This document shows positions 12,931 to 25,900 of a stretch of 64,000 nt of DNA, piece by piece. The position numbers were made by a program, and so were the translations under genes. Under the pieces are notes generated by a model, which made no database searches, was not told where the DNA came from, and worked only from the letters and a program-made list of their open reading frames with translations. The stretch's first letter is position 1; every line of letters begins with the position of its first letter. This DNA is from Periglandula ipomoeae IasaF13 (Eukaryota; Ascomycota; Sordariomycetes; Hypocreales; Clavicipitaceae), in contig AFRD01000026.1 in the NCBI GenBank assembly GCA_000222875.2, forward strand, positions 62,001-126,000. Direction: 5' to 3'.

Positions 12931-13050
12931 AGCTCATCTTTTTTTCCTTCTCTTTTTCCTTCTCTTTTTCCTTCTCTTTTTCCTTCTCTTTTTCCTTCTC
13001 TTTTTCCTTCTCTTTTTCTTTCTTTCTTTTTTTTTATTTTTTTAAAAGAA
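12931..13050. repeat. 12-bp pyrimidine minisatellite
   Basis: About seven tandem copies of a 12-base unit (CTTTTTCCTTCT and close variants) run from about 12938 into a degenerate T/C tract ending near 13045. Strong strand asymmetry: the top strand is almost pure pyrimidine. Open frames crossing it (poly-Phe/Leu on +, Lys/Glu/Gly repeats on -) are products of the repeat, not genes. Confidence 0.9.
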
Positions 13051-16000
13051 TGAACTCGTGGAACCCAGAGGGTCGAAGATGACATCGTGCTGCAAGTACG
13101 AGTGAATATAACGGGGCCTTGGCGCTAGGGTTGCTCCCTGTTGCCTTCCCCAGCTGTCCTGGATGCACAGCCAAGGGAGTACTTATCCCGATTGACCACA
13201 CGAGGGCCCCAATAGAGGCCGTTACCGTGCTACATGCCAGATAGGCAATAGAGAATTGATTAAGAAGAATAAAAGGAAAAATAAAAATAAAAAGAAGCAG
13301 AAAAAATCATCCGCCAATCTCGGCGTCACCGTGCAGCTTACAAAACCCTCTGCAGGATATCAGTGCAGAATGGATGTGCTGACAATCCGGGGAAGGACAA
13401 AAAAAAAGTAATCGCAAAAGCTGCTGATGCAAAAGTATCACTGCTATTGACCTGGCATCGACTCTCTTTCGTCTTTCTTTCTGTTTGTGGCAAAGTTTCT
13501 CTAGTCCCAACCGAGATTGTCACAAGCACGAGGCTAAGCGGGGACGACCACCAACAACAAGCCATGAAGAACAAGGTCTTGAGACCTGTTCTGACTGGCG
13601 AAGACGGCTAGATTCGATGTATGATTGATTCACAGCGACTGATCGTCTTGACCTATCAACATGTAAAATCCTGACAGGCAATATGGGAAAGGAGATTTAT
13701 GATAGGTTCCCACGTCTGAGCGAGACGGAATAAGTTCTTCGGGAGTTCAACTTCGGCGTCAAAGGAATTCCGCCTAGACAAACCTCGCTGGTCAAAATGT
13801 ACAGATGATGTGTAGAACGTCACCGAGTACAAGAGTGGAGCATTACCAAACGCTCTTGCTGAATTTCTCAACATGCTTAACATCCATGAAGAGTCCACGA
13901 GCGGCGATCGTGATCTGTGGTGTTCTGACCAGTAGAAGGAGGTCATACGTGCCTGGTACCCCAGGTAACATCGACGGATTTAATGAAATATGTCGGGCTG
14001 TGTACCTTGCAGCCTGCCTGTCGTGCTTGATGGTAATGGTGTTCACGGATCTCAGTGCCATAGGACTCCTGTTCTGAGTGAAAGGCTACCGCTGTGAAGG
14101 TGCCAGAGCTGCCACGTGAGACTAGCATCACAGTGCATGCTCATAACCAATTGAGAAACATGAGATTCTCACTCGCTTTTCGTGTAGAGGGTAACCCAGA
14201 TTGTGCCTCATCGTCTTGCAAGAGGCGTGAAAATCGGTGAATGATATCCACAGATACATACGCCACGGACGCGTGCCGAGTGTAGTTCATCCACCATTCA
14301 AATGTGGCCCACAAAGTCCAGCTACACTAGTATGTCAAAACTCTGCGACTGTATGGAGGCAAGGAGGGTGCCATCGTGCCATCGTGGGAGGAGGTGGAAA
14401 CCAAGGGGGTGGCTCGGGCGAGCCGAGCCAGTATGTGCCAGGACCCTGACAAGCCCCTCCGTCAATTGTCGATGTGCTCAATAATGTTTGATGATGCTCC
14501 GCCCTAAGGTGTTTACAACAATCTGTCGCAGTAATGCGAGCAGTAGGTCTGCTGTACAACATGAACTATGGTTGTCCAACGCTTGCCAGCCGTCAGTATG
14601 AGATCATTGCGCCGGCGCAGCTACCCAGCAGATTGTCCCGTGCTGAGACGGGACTTGGTCCGGTTGATGCAACCACCATCAGCCCTGCCACTTGTCTGTT
14701 GGTAAACGCTTGCAGCCTTGCGTTGATCTGGAGGCTGCGGGTAATATGCTTTGTGTGCTATCTGCGTCGACCAGGTCAGCGGGTGTGCTGCCATCCAATC
14801 TTCAGCACAAGATGGGTAGCATGACTGAAGTAGCACGGCGCCATTTCCCAAGCCCCTCGTCCCCGGCCGTTCGAAGGTGCGTCCAATCGCTGTCCAGGAG
14901 AAAAAGCAGGAGGACGGAGTCGACAATGTAATCTATCAGATCTTCATTTTTCCGCTCGTTCACTCGAGGAACGCTTGTTCACACTGCCTCGTTTAGCATC
15001 GCGATGAACCAGACACTCAGACTAGCGCCTCGATAGGCAAGCGACAGAGGGACTTGCCCAGCCCACCCTGACAACTTGCTAGAGTTTGCTCGGGCACAGA
15101 CGGAAAGTGTATTGACGGTGAGAAAGACGGAAAATGAAGGGACGGGAATACAAAGGGACGATACGCAGGTGTATTCCCACCAGCAAGGAGGCGACGCCGT
15201 CGCGTCGAGGATACATCAATATTTCGAATCGCTCCATGCATGGCGCAGGTGCGGTATCTGGGAAGATGGTATCTTTGCAGCCTTGCTTCCCTCTTCTCTC
15301 CATCCGTATTTTTGTATTTCTACTCCACCAACCATGCCTTATTGTTCACCTAAATGGCCAGGCAGTGACCATGTCATCTAACTCAGGAAGCCACCCCGGG
15401 TCGTGGAATTAGTGGACCTTGTTCATAATTGGGTTGCCGATGCAAGTGAAGTGTAGAACGAGACTGAAGAGTCTTGAATCCATGAAGCACTGTTGAGATC
15501 CTGTTTTAGAACATTGTTTTGTTCATTGCCTCGAAGTGATTGGTAGGACCATCCACCGCCGAGTGCATCACCACGTTCAAGATGGAGCGCGGGTCGTTTC
15601 GCCGCCAAGCATACTTTGCCGCTGGAGATGGAGAGTCACCCCAGGCGGTTCATTTACATGAGAACTTCGGCCAGCTGACGTGGTATTTCTTGTTGCCGCA
15701 CCAAAGCTTGCTTCTTGTTCGTAACCAGTCTGTGCATTGAAATGTGATGGCTTGCGTTCATGCAGACAATGTATGAGAAGCTTGAATCTATCTACTCGGT
15801 AGACAGTGCTGAGGAGACATTGACATACTGGTGCATGAAGTAATGTGGGCCGGAAATCTGCCAGAAACGCGCACCTGGCAGCTTTGAGCGCATGCTTGAG
15901 AGAAGTCGCCGTTGCAATCCTGAAGGTCTTGAATGGTTCATTCGTATACATCATAGCCAAGCTTGTAGCGATTTCCAAAAGCGTAAGGTAAGTGGTTACT

Positions 16001-18584
16001 TGATTGAGAAAGCTCCATCAGAGTCCCTTTCCCTGGCTAGTTTTCAGCTGGTCTCAGCCCTTCTAGAAGACTAGCGTGAGACATAGATGGAGACGATGAC
16101 CACTTTCTCGGGATACCGGCGTGAATACCGCACCTGGCGTGAGCGGGAGTCTTCGCTTTGTTCACACCCGCCCGCAGCACCGTTGCGCCCAACACGCCCT
16201 CGTCAAAGGTGTGGTCCGCCGGCACCTCGGTGTTGTCGAGAAAAGGTAGGGGATGAGAAAAAAATATGAAGAAACTTGGAATGAGCTCGTTTTCTCGTCC
16301 TTACACCTCGCCATACGCCCAATCGCTTTATAGATGAGATGTCTAGACGGTGGTCGCAAAGTATACCGTCAGATTTCATTTCCGCCTCGGCATTCCCGTT
16401 CTAATTTCTCTTGTCCTTTTGAGACGTTCCTCAGCAGACCAACAACGGCGACTAGGGACTTCAACCGGTTATGAAAACACCTCAACGACTGACTGCATGT
16501 CTTGGATTCAACAGCCGGTTTCCGTCTGTTTGACCATCTATATAAAGTCTCTCAGCATCGTCTTGTTCCGGGCGGGACGATTCTTCAACAGTGGCCATGC
16601 AGTCAACCGAGTCTGCCGCTTGATATCCTTATTCGTTGCCAAACTCACCTTATTCTGTTTATATCTTGCTTCAATAGTCGAATTCCATTGCCTTCAAGCA
16701 CGAGTCACCGCAGGATATAGGACACCCTGGACCCAAATTACCTCATCATGAGAAAAGGACTCGACACGCAACCATTCCGGTCTGCCTTCTTGTTGGACTC
16801 ACCGTCTCTGGACAGCGCTTCAGCAGTCGCTGACGAACGCCGAATTCGATTCCAACGCCCCAGTGGCATCTTGCAGTTGTCAAACAAGAAGTGTGCGCAC
16901 GCTCTTACGCACGAATGTCCGTTTCTTGCGGATTCCAACTCTAGCTTATGCACTCCTTGTGCTGTAGCTGCATCGAACGGGCAGCCTTGCTCGTAAGAAA
17001 ACGACTGTTCGTCTGCCTGAAATGACCGAAAAGGGACGTTGTCCACTTTGGAACTACTTTCTCGACACGAATTAGCGCTGCTCCAGCTAATAGTATGCCG
17101 TTACTTCTCAAAGACTCTCTCGTCCCCCCTCTTCCTGAGGCTAGCCAGTCAAGGTCCCACAGTGACGATTCACATGCGGGCCAAAATGCACAATGGCATT
17201 GAGCATGACAACTGAGTGCTATGAGCTCATTCTGAAATGTAGCAAGAGAGAAGATCAAGTTTGAGTAGACCATCAGGACTGGATACTCAAAGATGCTTAT
17301 CGCAAACTTGGGAGGTTTGCAATGAGACCCTGGAGTCTGCCGTCAACTGTCAGTGCAAGTTTTTATAGAGCATAGGCTATTCAAGCAGCTCGCACAGTGG
17401 GCATGCTGGCAAATTGCCAGAGGGCGAAAAGATAGAGTGCAGAATATACCTCAATCCTCAGATAATACACTTCAATCCCCAGCTGTGGGCAAGCATCCAC
17501 CAAAATCGAATGGCGCGTAAAGCCGCTAGCTTAGTGACCTATGGAGATGACTGTCATCGGGCGGCGCCCAACACCGCAACCATCGAGGACGATTCTACAT
17601 GCCTCTGTAGACCCCTGATGGGAATGTCTACACTGTAATAGCTGACCTCAGAGGGGTGGTTGAAGGTGGGACCGCTTAGGCCGATCGCGATATAACGAGA
17701 TAGCCCAGATTATGCAGGCCTTAGCGGGATGCCAAGTTAGCAGGGTGCTGCCGCAGCGGCACTGGGGGGGCACTCAGTCCGCCGGAACATAGACGCTCAC
17801 CTTTATACCAGAGATATAAGGTTACTGCCACTGCGGCATCATGCATATTCCCTATTCACTCATGTCCGGAGTAGCGTTAAGTTTTTTTACTTGCGGTAAA
17901 CATTTTCTTTTTTTTTTTCTCCGGGGAGCACAGTCGCTTTGATTGACACTGCTCACTTAAGTCATCTCTTAGCTGCCCCGTAGGCAAGAGCGATCACCCA
18001 CTTGAGTGAGCAGAACAACACGTGATTCGACCAAGGACATCCCCCCAGAAAACAAAGCACTCATATCACATGGCAAGTTACAAGCAGTTACATTAAAATC
18101 TCAGGTGACTGTTTAATGTCATTGTGTATATGTATTGTTTTGAATGAATATCCTAGTCGTGAGAGTATCTCGTGAAAACATAACTGCGTCTTAGCCCGTG
18201 GCGTTTCAAGACCGTTCGCGGTACCTTGGTCTGCCACATGTGTAACTCCGTTTCCAATTGGTATCTGTTGCGCCATGTCTCAATTGCTGGCAAGTTCTCA
18301 CAGGCCGCGCAACAGGTCTGCTACCGAGAGCTTCCCACTTTAAAAAAGCAAAGTCCGTAATTCTTTTCCCAAGATCCGAATGGTACGTATATATGGTCTT
18401 CAAGCCGCCGTCCCCAGTGGAGAAGAAAGAAAAAAAATGTCCGATAGAAGGTGAAGAAAAAAGCAAAAAGCGAAGGCGTAAAAATCGGTGAACGATAGTC
18501 ATGAAATAAAGCTGAGCCAAGTAGAGAGGGCTCGTCGCAACGAGACCGCTATCGTCGTGTGCTCTCGGCAAAAGCTAGGAATAC
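13051..18584. other. Gene-poor region, part 2
   Basis: No frame above about 135 codons and none recognised on either strand. Short A- or T-rich tracts occur near 13270-13305 and 17880-17925. I see no tRNA, no transposase/RT/integrase motif and no long terminal or inverted repeat. It may contain small exons or non-coding transcripts that cannot be supported from sequence alone. Confidence 0.45.
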
Positions 18585-18992
18585 TTAGTAGACCATGGCA
18601 ATGACGGCAGCAACGACGGCAGCGGCAGCTCCAGTCTGAGCTTGCAAACCGCTGGCAGCACCGGTTGGAACAACAACGGGACCGGTTGTTGAAGAGCCTG
18701 GGAGACCGCCGGTTGGGCCGACTGAAACAGTGCTGTTGGCGGTAGGGAAAATAGCGGTGGTAGAAGGCACCGAGGGAGCGGCAGACGTCTCAACAGACGA
18801 CTTGGCGGCACTGGTCGAGGCAGTGGGAGTAGAAGCAGCTGCAGAAGTCTTGCTCAAGGGGCAGTCGGTGTACGAGGCGGCGCAGTGAGTGACGGTCAAA
18901 GTACGAGTTGTCTTGGAAGTCTGGACAACAGTCTCTGTAGCGGTCGCGACAGAAGCGCCGACGGCGAGGATGAACAAGGCAGCAGAATGCAT
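18585..18992 (-). CDS. Small GPI-anchored, Ser/Thr-rich cell-wall protein
   Basis: 135-residue secreted surface protein on the minus strand. I chose the internal ATG at 18990-18992 because it begins a typical signal peptide (MHSAALFILAVGASVATA); the frame is open 52 codons further upstream but that part lacks a signal. After the signal comes a short Thr-rich segment with two Cys (HCAASYTDCPLSK). A long Ser/Thr/Ala/Pro-rich region suited to O-mannosylation follows, and then a small-residue site and a hydrophobic tail (AAAAVVAAVIAMVY) typical of GPI attachment. This layout is known for ascomycete wall proteins; the exact role is unknown. Confidence 0.75.
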   Translation of the reverse strand: MHSAALFILAVGASVATATETVVQTSKTTRTLTVTHCAASYTDCPLSKTSAAASTPTASTSAAKSSVETSAAPSVPSTTAIFPTANSTVSVGPTGGLPGSSTTGPVVVPTGAASGLQAQTGAAAAVVAAVIAMVY

Positions 18993-21539
18993 ATTGGTCG
19001 TGGGTGAGACGGGCAGCGTAATAGTGGATAGTCGCAAAGTGGAACTTGAAGCTCTGTTGAGAATGCGCGGTGGCAGTAGAGAGAGTGAAGTCCGTCTGCT
19101 AGAGAGCGTTTGGATGAAGATGTCGTCGAGACAATAATGATCGATCACAAGTCTAGTGAATGTGGTGTGAAGGAAAGAAAATGTGCGAAACTAAACAACA
19201 GCGGGGGAGCGACAACGAAGGAGTTCTTATTCATTATTCATGCTTCTCAGTCGCAGGCGAAAAGCAACGATCGAGAGGACGAAAACTCTGACAAGCCTGG
19301 CCACTGTAAAAAGCCTCACCAGCGTCTCTTGTCACTGGCCTGGAACGGATGGCGTTGGACCGGTGTGGATATGGTTGGAGAACAGCCGGGAGATGGCAGG
19401 CTCAGGCACGGCTGCTGATTGGTGGTTGAGTCAGTGGAAGCCCAGGAGTGGGTCGCGCGAGTGCGCCGTGGACGGCTCTGAGTGGTGCAAAGGGTGGTAC
19501 CTGAATATGTGGCCCGTCTCCCGGTCCCGTCCCTTGCAAGTGCGTGTTTTGTGCCTGCCTGTGCCTGCCTGTGCCTGTCCGCTGCGTGTTGGCTGCCGTC
19601 CAACCAAGATCTCCCATCCTTCGTGGTGTGTAGCGCCAGGCTCCTCTTGCCCCTCCGAATGCTCGAATGGCGATTAGGTTCAGCAACGCTGGTCTGTTGG
19701 GCTCGCCACGAAGGCATCTGCCTCGGGACAGCGGCTCTGGAAAAGCATAACTCGCGCCTCTATAGCCGAAAAGGGCTCACCTTGCTTGGTGCTTCCCACC
19801 GATTCTGGGCGAGGCTTAATGCGAGACTCAACAGTGGCAGTCCGAGCCGAACCTCTGGTGCGTCAGTCCAAGCCAGACAGACATCTTGACTGCTGCAGCA
19901 GCCTGTTCTCGTGCTTCGGTCGTGCGCGGCGAGCGAGGCCAGGTGAGCAAACATCGCAGCGTGCACTGTCCCTTTGGTGGTCACGCAACAGCAGTTAGTT
20001 CATTGTTCATCTACGGAGTACTGTAGTCATGCGCGCAATAAAACATGGATTCCATCATTGCACAACGTTTGAAGCACCTGCCATCAACGGCCATTATGAA
20101 ACGGTCCGATGCTTCTGTAACGGTTGTGAGACTTCGCGGCCAAATCCAGGTAATTTCTCTAGCCGCTTGGTCGCATTGGTCGGCCTCACGACCCGTGGCA
20201 TTTTAGCGCCATGGAATCGAAGTAGTCCACCACTCGTCAACAGAGGATGGGATCCGAAGCTCAGATAACTCTTGTGAGTGATGTCTCGTGACTTTCCATC
20301 CGGCCCTGTTTAAGCTCGCGGTCTCGGCTGCTTGGCGGACCTCGTGGCAAAGTGGAGTACATATGGGCATGGCGAAGTTGGAGGTGACACTGGTGAAGGT
20401 TGATAAAGGTTCCCAGGCCAGGCAAGACTACCGAACAAAATGGCGATCTCAGTTCTGGTACGCCCCAAGAACTTCAGACACCTTGATCAATCATGTCTAA
20501 TGATCGACCGGGAGTATATGGATTCGGGTTCAGGCGTGCAGGGTATTTGGATGTATTACCATATCGCCCTGTTCTGCCCAAAGCCCCGGTGAGATTGCGA
20601 AATTGTCTCGGAGGCTTTGGAGGCATAGAGACAGTTGCAAGCCCGCCAAAATGGTTTGGCGAATCGCATCTGCTTAGTTCGCTTAGTCATTGACTCCTTC
20701 AGGATGCCGGTCCCCAGATTTTCCGATGGCTTCAATCGTGTCCCAAACTATCACCTGTCAAAAGCCATGGAACTGACACTAGACTCGCTTTTAATTCGCG
20801 ATGACATGCTTGTCAAAAACAAGGCATTAAAAGGAGGCGACGGCGCAGTTTTAGTGCACGCGAGATGCCCTTGCTCAGCTGAAGTGTATCTTGTCACCAG
20901 TGAACAGCACAAATAACCAAGCCAACTTTCCGTGCCCGGGAGAGTAACTTCCTGCGGAAATGTGCCACTTGTTGACGTTTCAAGAGACTCGCGTGGAATC
21001 GTAAGCATTGCCTATTTCGAAAATTGTTTTCTCGAACAATGCCATATTGACCACGTCGTCACTCACAAGCCTGCGTCGGCCATCCCGATGCCCACTTTAT
21101 GACTGAGACAACATAGATACTTTCATGCATTTCCTGAACACAAATTGGACCTGCTTGGGATGGTCATTTTGGAAGTCCCATGGACATTGATAACTGACCC
21201 TGACTAGTTACCCTGTAGCTTCGACCTTCACTGAATTTGAGGCTGGATCAATCGGGTGCCTGGCGTAGCTCATGCTCAGTGACGCCATGCCGTGCTTGTT
21301 GTTGACTGTGCCCCGCCCCCGCAGTTGGGCATGAGCACCAGGCCAGACAGCTTCAAACACCAGACCGACTCCGTATCGACCCCTATCTCAAGACCCCTGA
21401 TGCGACTGCAAGCTAGTGCACGCCCGAGCACGCATTACGATAATCATTCACGACTGCTGGGGATCTCACCATACTTTGAACAGGTCCATAAACCTAAATC
21501 GAAAACGACATACTCCTTGCCACTGGCACTTTAAGCACC
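18993..21539. other. Intergenic, 2.5 kb
   Basis: No recognisable gene. Frames up to about 145 codons overlap on both strands around 19240-19890 and look spurious. A short imperfect repeat of TGCCTGCCTG type lies near 19553-19580. The part just above 18993 should be the promoter of the GPI protein. Confidence 0.45.
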
Positions 21540-22725
21540 ATGACGACGTACTCGACTGACCCTGCGCTGTACATCTTCACGTCCCTCACTGCTGGATTTT
21601 CCCACATCGTCACAGCCACGTCACGGCTGGAAACTATTCTACGAGCAAATAGAGTACCTTTCAAGGCTGTGGATATCGCCACTGATAAGAAGGCACGCAT
21701 GCTCTGGGGCCGCAGGGCCGGCAAGGACGATGGTGGCCGCATGAGGAAGCTTCCTGGCCTTGTGCAAGAAGGTCTTGTACTCGGAGTAAGATTTATCATG
21801 TGTAATTGCGAACTTGCATGTTGCCTACTAAACGCCTCTATTTGCATTGCAGGATCTCGTCGAAATCGAAGACTGGAACGAATACGGCGAGCTAAAGCAA
21901 CACGTCAAAATCTACTACGACGAGCATACGATTCCGAATATACACAACAAGCCTCCAGAGCCTGTCAAAACCCAAAAGCCGGCTGCGAAACCAGCAGCTG
22001 CTACGACCGCCCCCGTAGCCTCTAAAGCTGCGCCCGCTGCTCCTCCTGCACCACCTCTGCCCGAGCCAAAAGCAGCGACTGCACCAACACAGGAGAAAGC
22101 AGGCGACAAGCCCCCTCAACCTGGACATCTGACGCCGCTGCCCCTGCGCTCTGTCGCCGACGAAGCTGCCCAGAAGGCTAAAGAGTTGCGCCTTAAGTCC
22201 TTACGCGAGAAAGTCCATGGCAAGAAACCAGGCGCCGATAGCGATTCCTCGAACAAGACTCCCGCAAAAGAAGATGCCTCTAAAGTTGAAGACAAATCAG
22301 AAGAAGACGACGATGACGACGATGAAGATGATAAAGTAGATGAGAAACCTCCCGGCCTCCAATCACCCACGAGCGGCAAATGGAGGCCAGGATCGATTGG
22401 TAGCGTAACAGAACACAATGGAGCCATCGCATTGGCCGTGAACAAAGAGGAAATCAAGAAGGTCGAGGCAGAGCAGAAGATCAAGGAAGAGCCGGAACTG
22501 GAGAAGAAGGAGGAGGCAAAGGACAAGAAGACCGCTAAGCCTGAATCGGAGGATGAAAGTGAAGAGGATGAAGAGGAAGAAGAAGATGAGGAGGAGGAGG
22601 AGGAAGAGTCAGACGATGAAGAAGACTCCGAGGACGACAAGAAGGAAGCGAAAGTCGAAACACCCAAGCCAACAGAGAGTAAGAGTAAGGACGAAGCTAA
22701 AAAAGCTGACGCAAAGGCATCATGA
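21540..22725 (+). CDS. Thioredoxin-fold (SH3BGR-like) protein with acidic tail
   Basis: Two exons, 21540-21785 and 21853-22725, joined across a 67-nt intron (GTAAGA...TTGCAG, branch CTACTAAAC) give 372 residues. Residues 1 to about 110 resemble the glutaredoxin-like fold of SH3-binding glutamate-rich proteins: a beta strand at the N-terminus, VPFKAVDIATDKKARMLW, the KLPGLVQEG loop, then LVEIEDWNEYGELKQHV. No CxxC redox pair is seen, as is usual for this family. The rest is low complexity: a Pro/Ala/Lys linker, then two Glu/Asp-rich tracts (the strongest at nt 22550-22640) and a Lys-rich end, predicted disordered. Likely cytosolic or adaptor-like; biochemical function unknown. Confidence 0.75.
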
Positions 22726-22940
22726 ACATCTTATCACTCACAGATAGTAAGCCAGTACAGTTTCCATCACAAGGCAAGCCAAATAATCCAATATCACTCG
22801 CAATGCCATGTTTGTTCCTACATAATAAATAAATATGATGATGTACATGTCCTGATTATACAGATAGCCGAACCTCCCCCGAACCGGAAATCACCAGGAC
22901 AACATGCCAATGTTCTTTTAGTTTTCAATGTCGCGTAACA

Positions 22941-25900
22941 CTAGTACAATCCCTTGTCATCACTTCCCGTGCCATCTTGAAATCCCATAACCGCCTTTCT
23001 CTTACCCTTCGACCGGCCGTTAACCGCACCAGCTTCCCTTTCAGAATCCTCATCATCACCATCGGTGTCCACAGCTGTGGCTTTCCCCTTGCCCTTGTTG
23101 ATGGGCAATTTGCCCTGAGCCTTGGCACTTCCCTTTGTCCTGCTAGATGAGGAAGATGGCCGATGTTCCAGGGCAGGCGTACTAGCCTTGGGCTGCTTGT
23201 CTCGACTACCCTCGAATGTGGCGCGCACTTTTTCGTAGTGCGCAAGTTCACCTGCGCTCACACTGGGAATGAGCTCCTCGTGCGCGGCCATGAATTCTGC
23301 CTCGGTGACCATGACGGAAATGTCCTCCTTGGTGGCGAAGTGGTCAAAGAAGTAGGCTGTGGAGATAGGTGGTTTGTCCTCACGCTCGCTGTTTATGGCT
23401 TTTACTTTGGCGTCTACGGCGGAGGACTGGCGAGTGACGGCCTTGAGCATGGCGTCACTGCAGAGAGCGTAGAAGTCGGCACCGGTGTACGTGAATGGGA
23501 CTCGTTGTGCTACGTTGCGGAGAGATACGGATGGGTGGAGAGTGAATCTATAGGAAGTTGTTAGTTATCTAAGTAAACAGAATGTGACAAAATAGAGAGA
23601 GAGATAGAACATACTTTCGCGTCAGAGCTTCCAGAATGGTCTGCTGCTTCTCGTGCGTATCCGATACGCCCAAGTACAGCATTTTGTCGAAACGACCGGG
23701 TCGCAGCAGAGCAGGATCAAGAAGATCAGGTCGATTAGTAGCTCCAACCACAAACACACCACCGGCGTCATCTCCACCTGACATGCCGTCAAGTTCAGCG
23801 AGTAGCTGAGAGACAATACGATCCATCACACCGCCGCTGTCACCCTGGTTGCCTCGCTTGGGGGCTACCGAATCCAGTTCGTCAAAGAACACAACGCATG
23901 GGCGAGCATCTCGCGCACGTTGGAATACTCGTCGCACATTTGCCTCTGATTCACCAATATACATGTTGAGGAGTTCGGGACCCTTGACACTGAAGAAATT
24001 GAGACTATACTCGGTGGCGATGGCCTTTGCCAACAGCGTTTTACCAGTACCAGGTGGTCCGTAGAATAGGATGCCTGATCGTTTCTTCATACCCTTGGCG
24101 AACAGTTCCGGACGCTCCAGTGGCAATTGGATTGTCTCTGTGACTGCATCCTTGACATTGCTCAAGCCACCGACATCGTCCCAGGTGACATTAGGAATCT
24201 TTGGAGCGCCGATAGAGTCGGAGAAGTTCTTGCGAACTGCCTCTACGGCAACTTCGAAGTCAGCAGCTGTAAGAGACCGAGCCGTTGGTCCGCCCGCAAC
24301 TTGAACGTCGCGCACAGTTACGACAGCACCGTTATGGCTATTCTTGGTCGAAAGAGTCTCCAGTCGAGCGTACTGCGCCAATGAGGCTCGTTCCACCACG
24401 TCGACCAGGTCACCAGCAACCAAGGCAGCAGTCTTCAAAGCGATTGAGTTTAGATCAATGGAAGGCTCAAGCGTGACGCCTCTGTCATCGACCACATTTC
24501 TCAGAATAGCCTCACGCTCCGATTCATTTGGCGCTCCCATCTCCAGCTCATGAGTAAACAGAGCTCTGACACCATCTGGTACCTGGTCGACCTCGTTTGT
24601 GGTAGCAATGAGTACTCTAGTGTCCTCCAGGATCTCCTTCATTGTAGCCTCGATCCGGTCAGCGGTGAGGGCCTCGATATGATGAATGAGCAAAGCACAG
24701 CAATCTGGACCACAGCTGATAGCCCTTTCAGCTCGTGTCCTGAGAAATCCTTCCGTTTTGACATCGCTCCCGCTCCCTCCGCCTTCACTTAGAATATCGT
24801 ATGAATCGATGGTATAGTTATGCAAACCGATGTCGGCACAGGCTGCGGCAGCCAGCGTGGCTTTACCGATGTTGCGGTGGGTAGAAGTTAGCAAGATAGC
24901 GATAGCTGGCATCTTGAGATGTATGGCCCTGGGACTGGTGGCTGCAGCCAACAGTTCTCGCAGTTGTCTCCGCAATGGCGATACGAACTTCTCTTTCGAA
25001 TCGGCTATAGCCAAGGGACTTGACTCTGATGATGACCGCGTAGGAGGCTTCTTGAGGCCGAGATAGTACGGCCAAGTGCTCTGATTGACGCCAGGAATAC
25101 GGCTTGTCTCAAATCCAGAGCCATGCATACCAACAGTCGAGCTGTCGATACACGCAACGGAGCCCCAAAAGGCTTCGGCTGTCCCATCCTCATCCTCATC
25201 GGCCTTTTGGATCTGGATATGGCCGACCTTGAACCAAGCAACACTGTCAATCCGGGATGATGGCTGGCCTGGCCGACTCTCGTCTGCCGTCAAGGCCATT
25301 ACATCGTCAACTTCGGAGCCCCCAGCCCCGGTGGCTTCCTGCAGGGCTCTGCCTAGCTGCGCATCGACGGGTACAGCTATCAAGTCACCAGGCCGAACGA
25401 GGCGTATTTTGCGAGCGAAATACCGTTTCAATCCACCCAACACAGCGGTTTGATAGGCTCTTTCGGCAGAGATTGGCGTGCGGATGTGATGAATAGCAAT
25501 ATCCTTTGCGTATGGTGGGTGAGAAGCGCTGGTGAATCGTGGAAGAGTACCTTTCCCTTGGTAGGACGACTTCAGAGCGGCAATACGTAGATGGGTGGCT
25601 CCTTCAAGATTTGCCAATAGGATGGGGGACGCATATGCGGCCGGACTTGTTGGTCTTTGCAACTGTGACTCGAAAAAAGACATCTTTCGATCGCCTGCAC
25701 GGGAGCTTGCGATGCGAGTTACAGGCCGTTGCGAGTAGCCCTCTGGTAAGCCATAGACCCTGACCGGTCGCCAATTCGACGCCTCGGGCTCTGCAGCTCC
25801 GAAACTTCCCAATCCAAAAGCACCGAATCCGTTGAGTGGCGGTTCTTCGGCTAGCTCGATACGAGCCCAATCACCTGAAAAGCATCCGATTTTCGGCAGG

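Noticed and set aside
12854..13085. Poly-Phe/Leu and Lys/Glu/Gly repeat proteins
   Set aside because: Produced entirely by the 12-bp minisatellite.
22116..22667. 183-codon Ser-rich minus-strand frame
   Set aside because: It is the antisense shadow of the Glu/Asp codons in the acidic tail of the SH3BGR-like gene.
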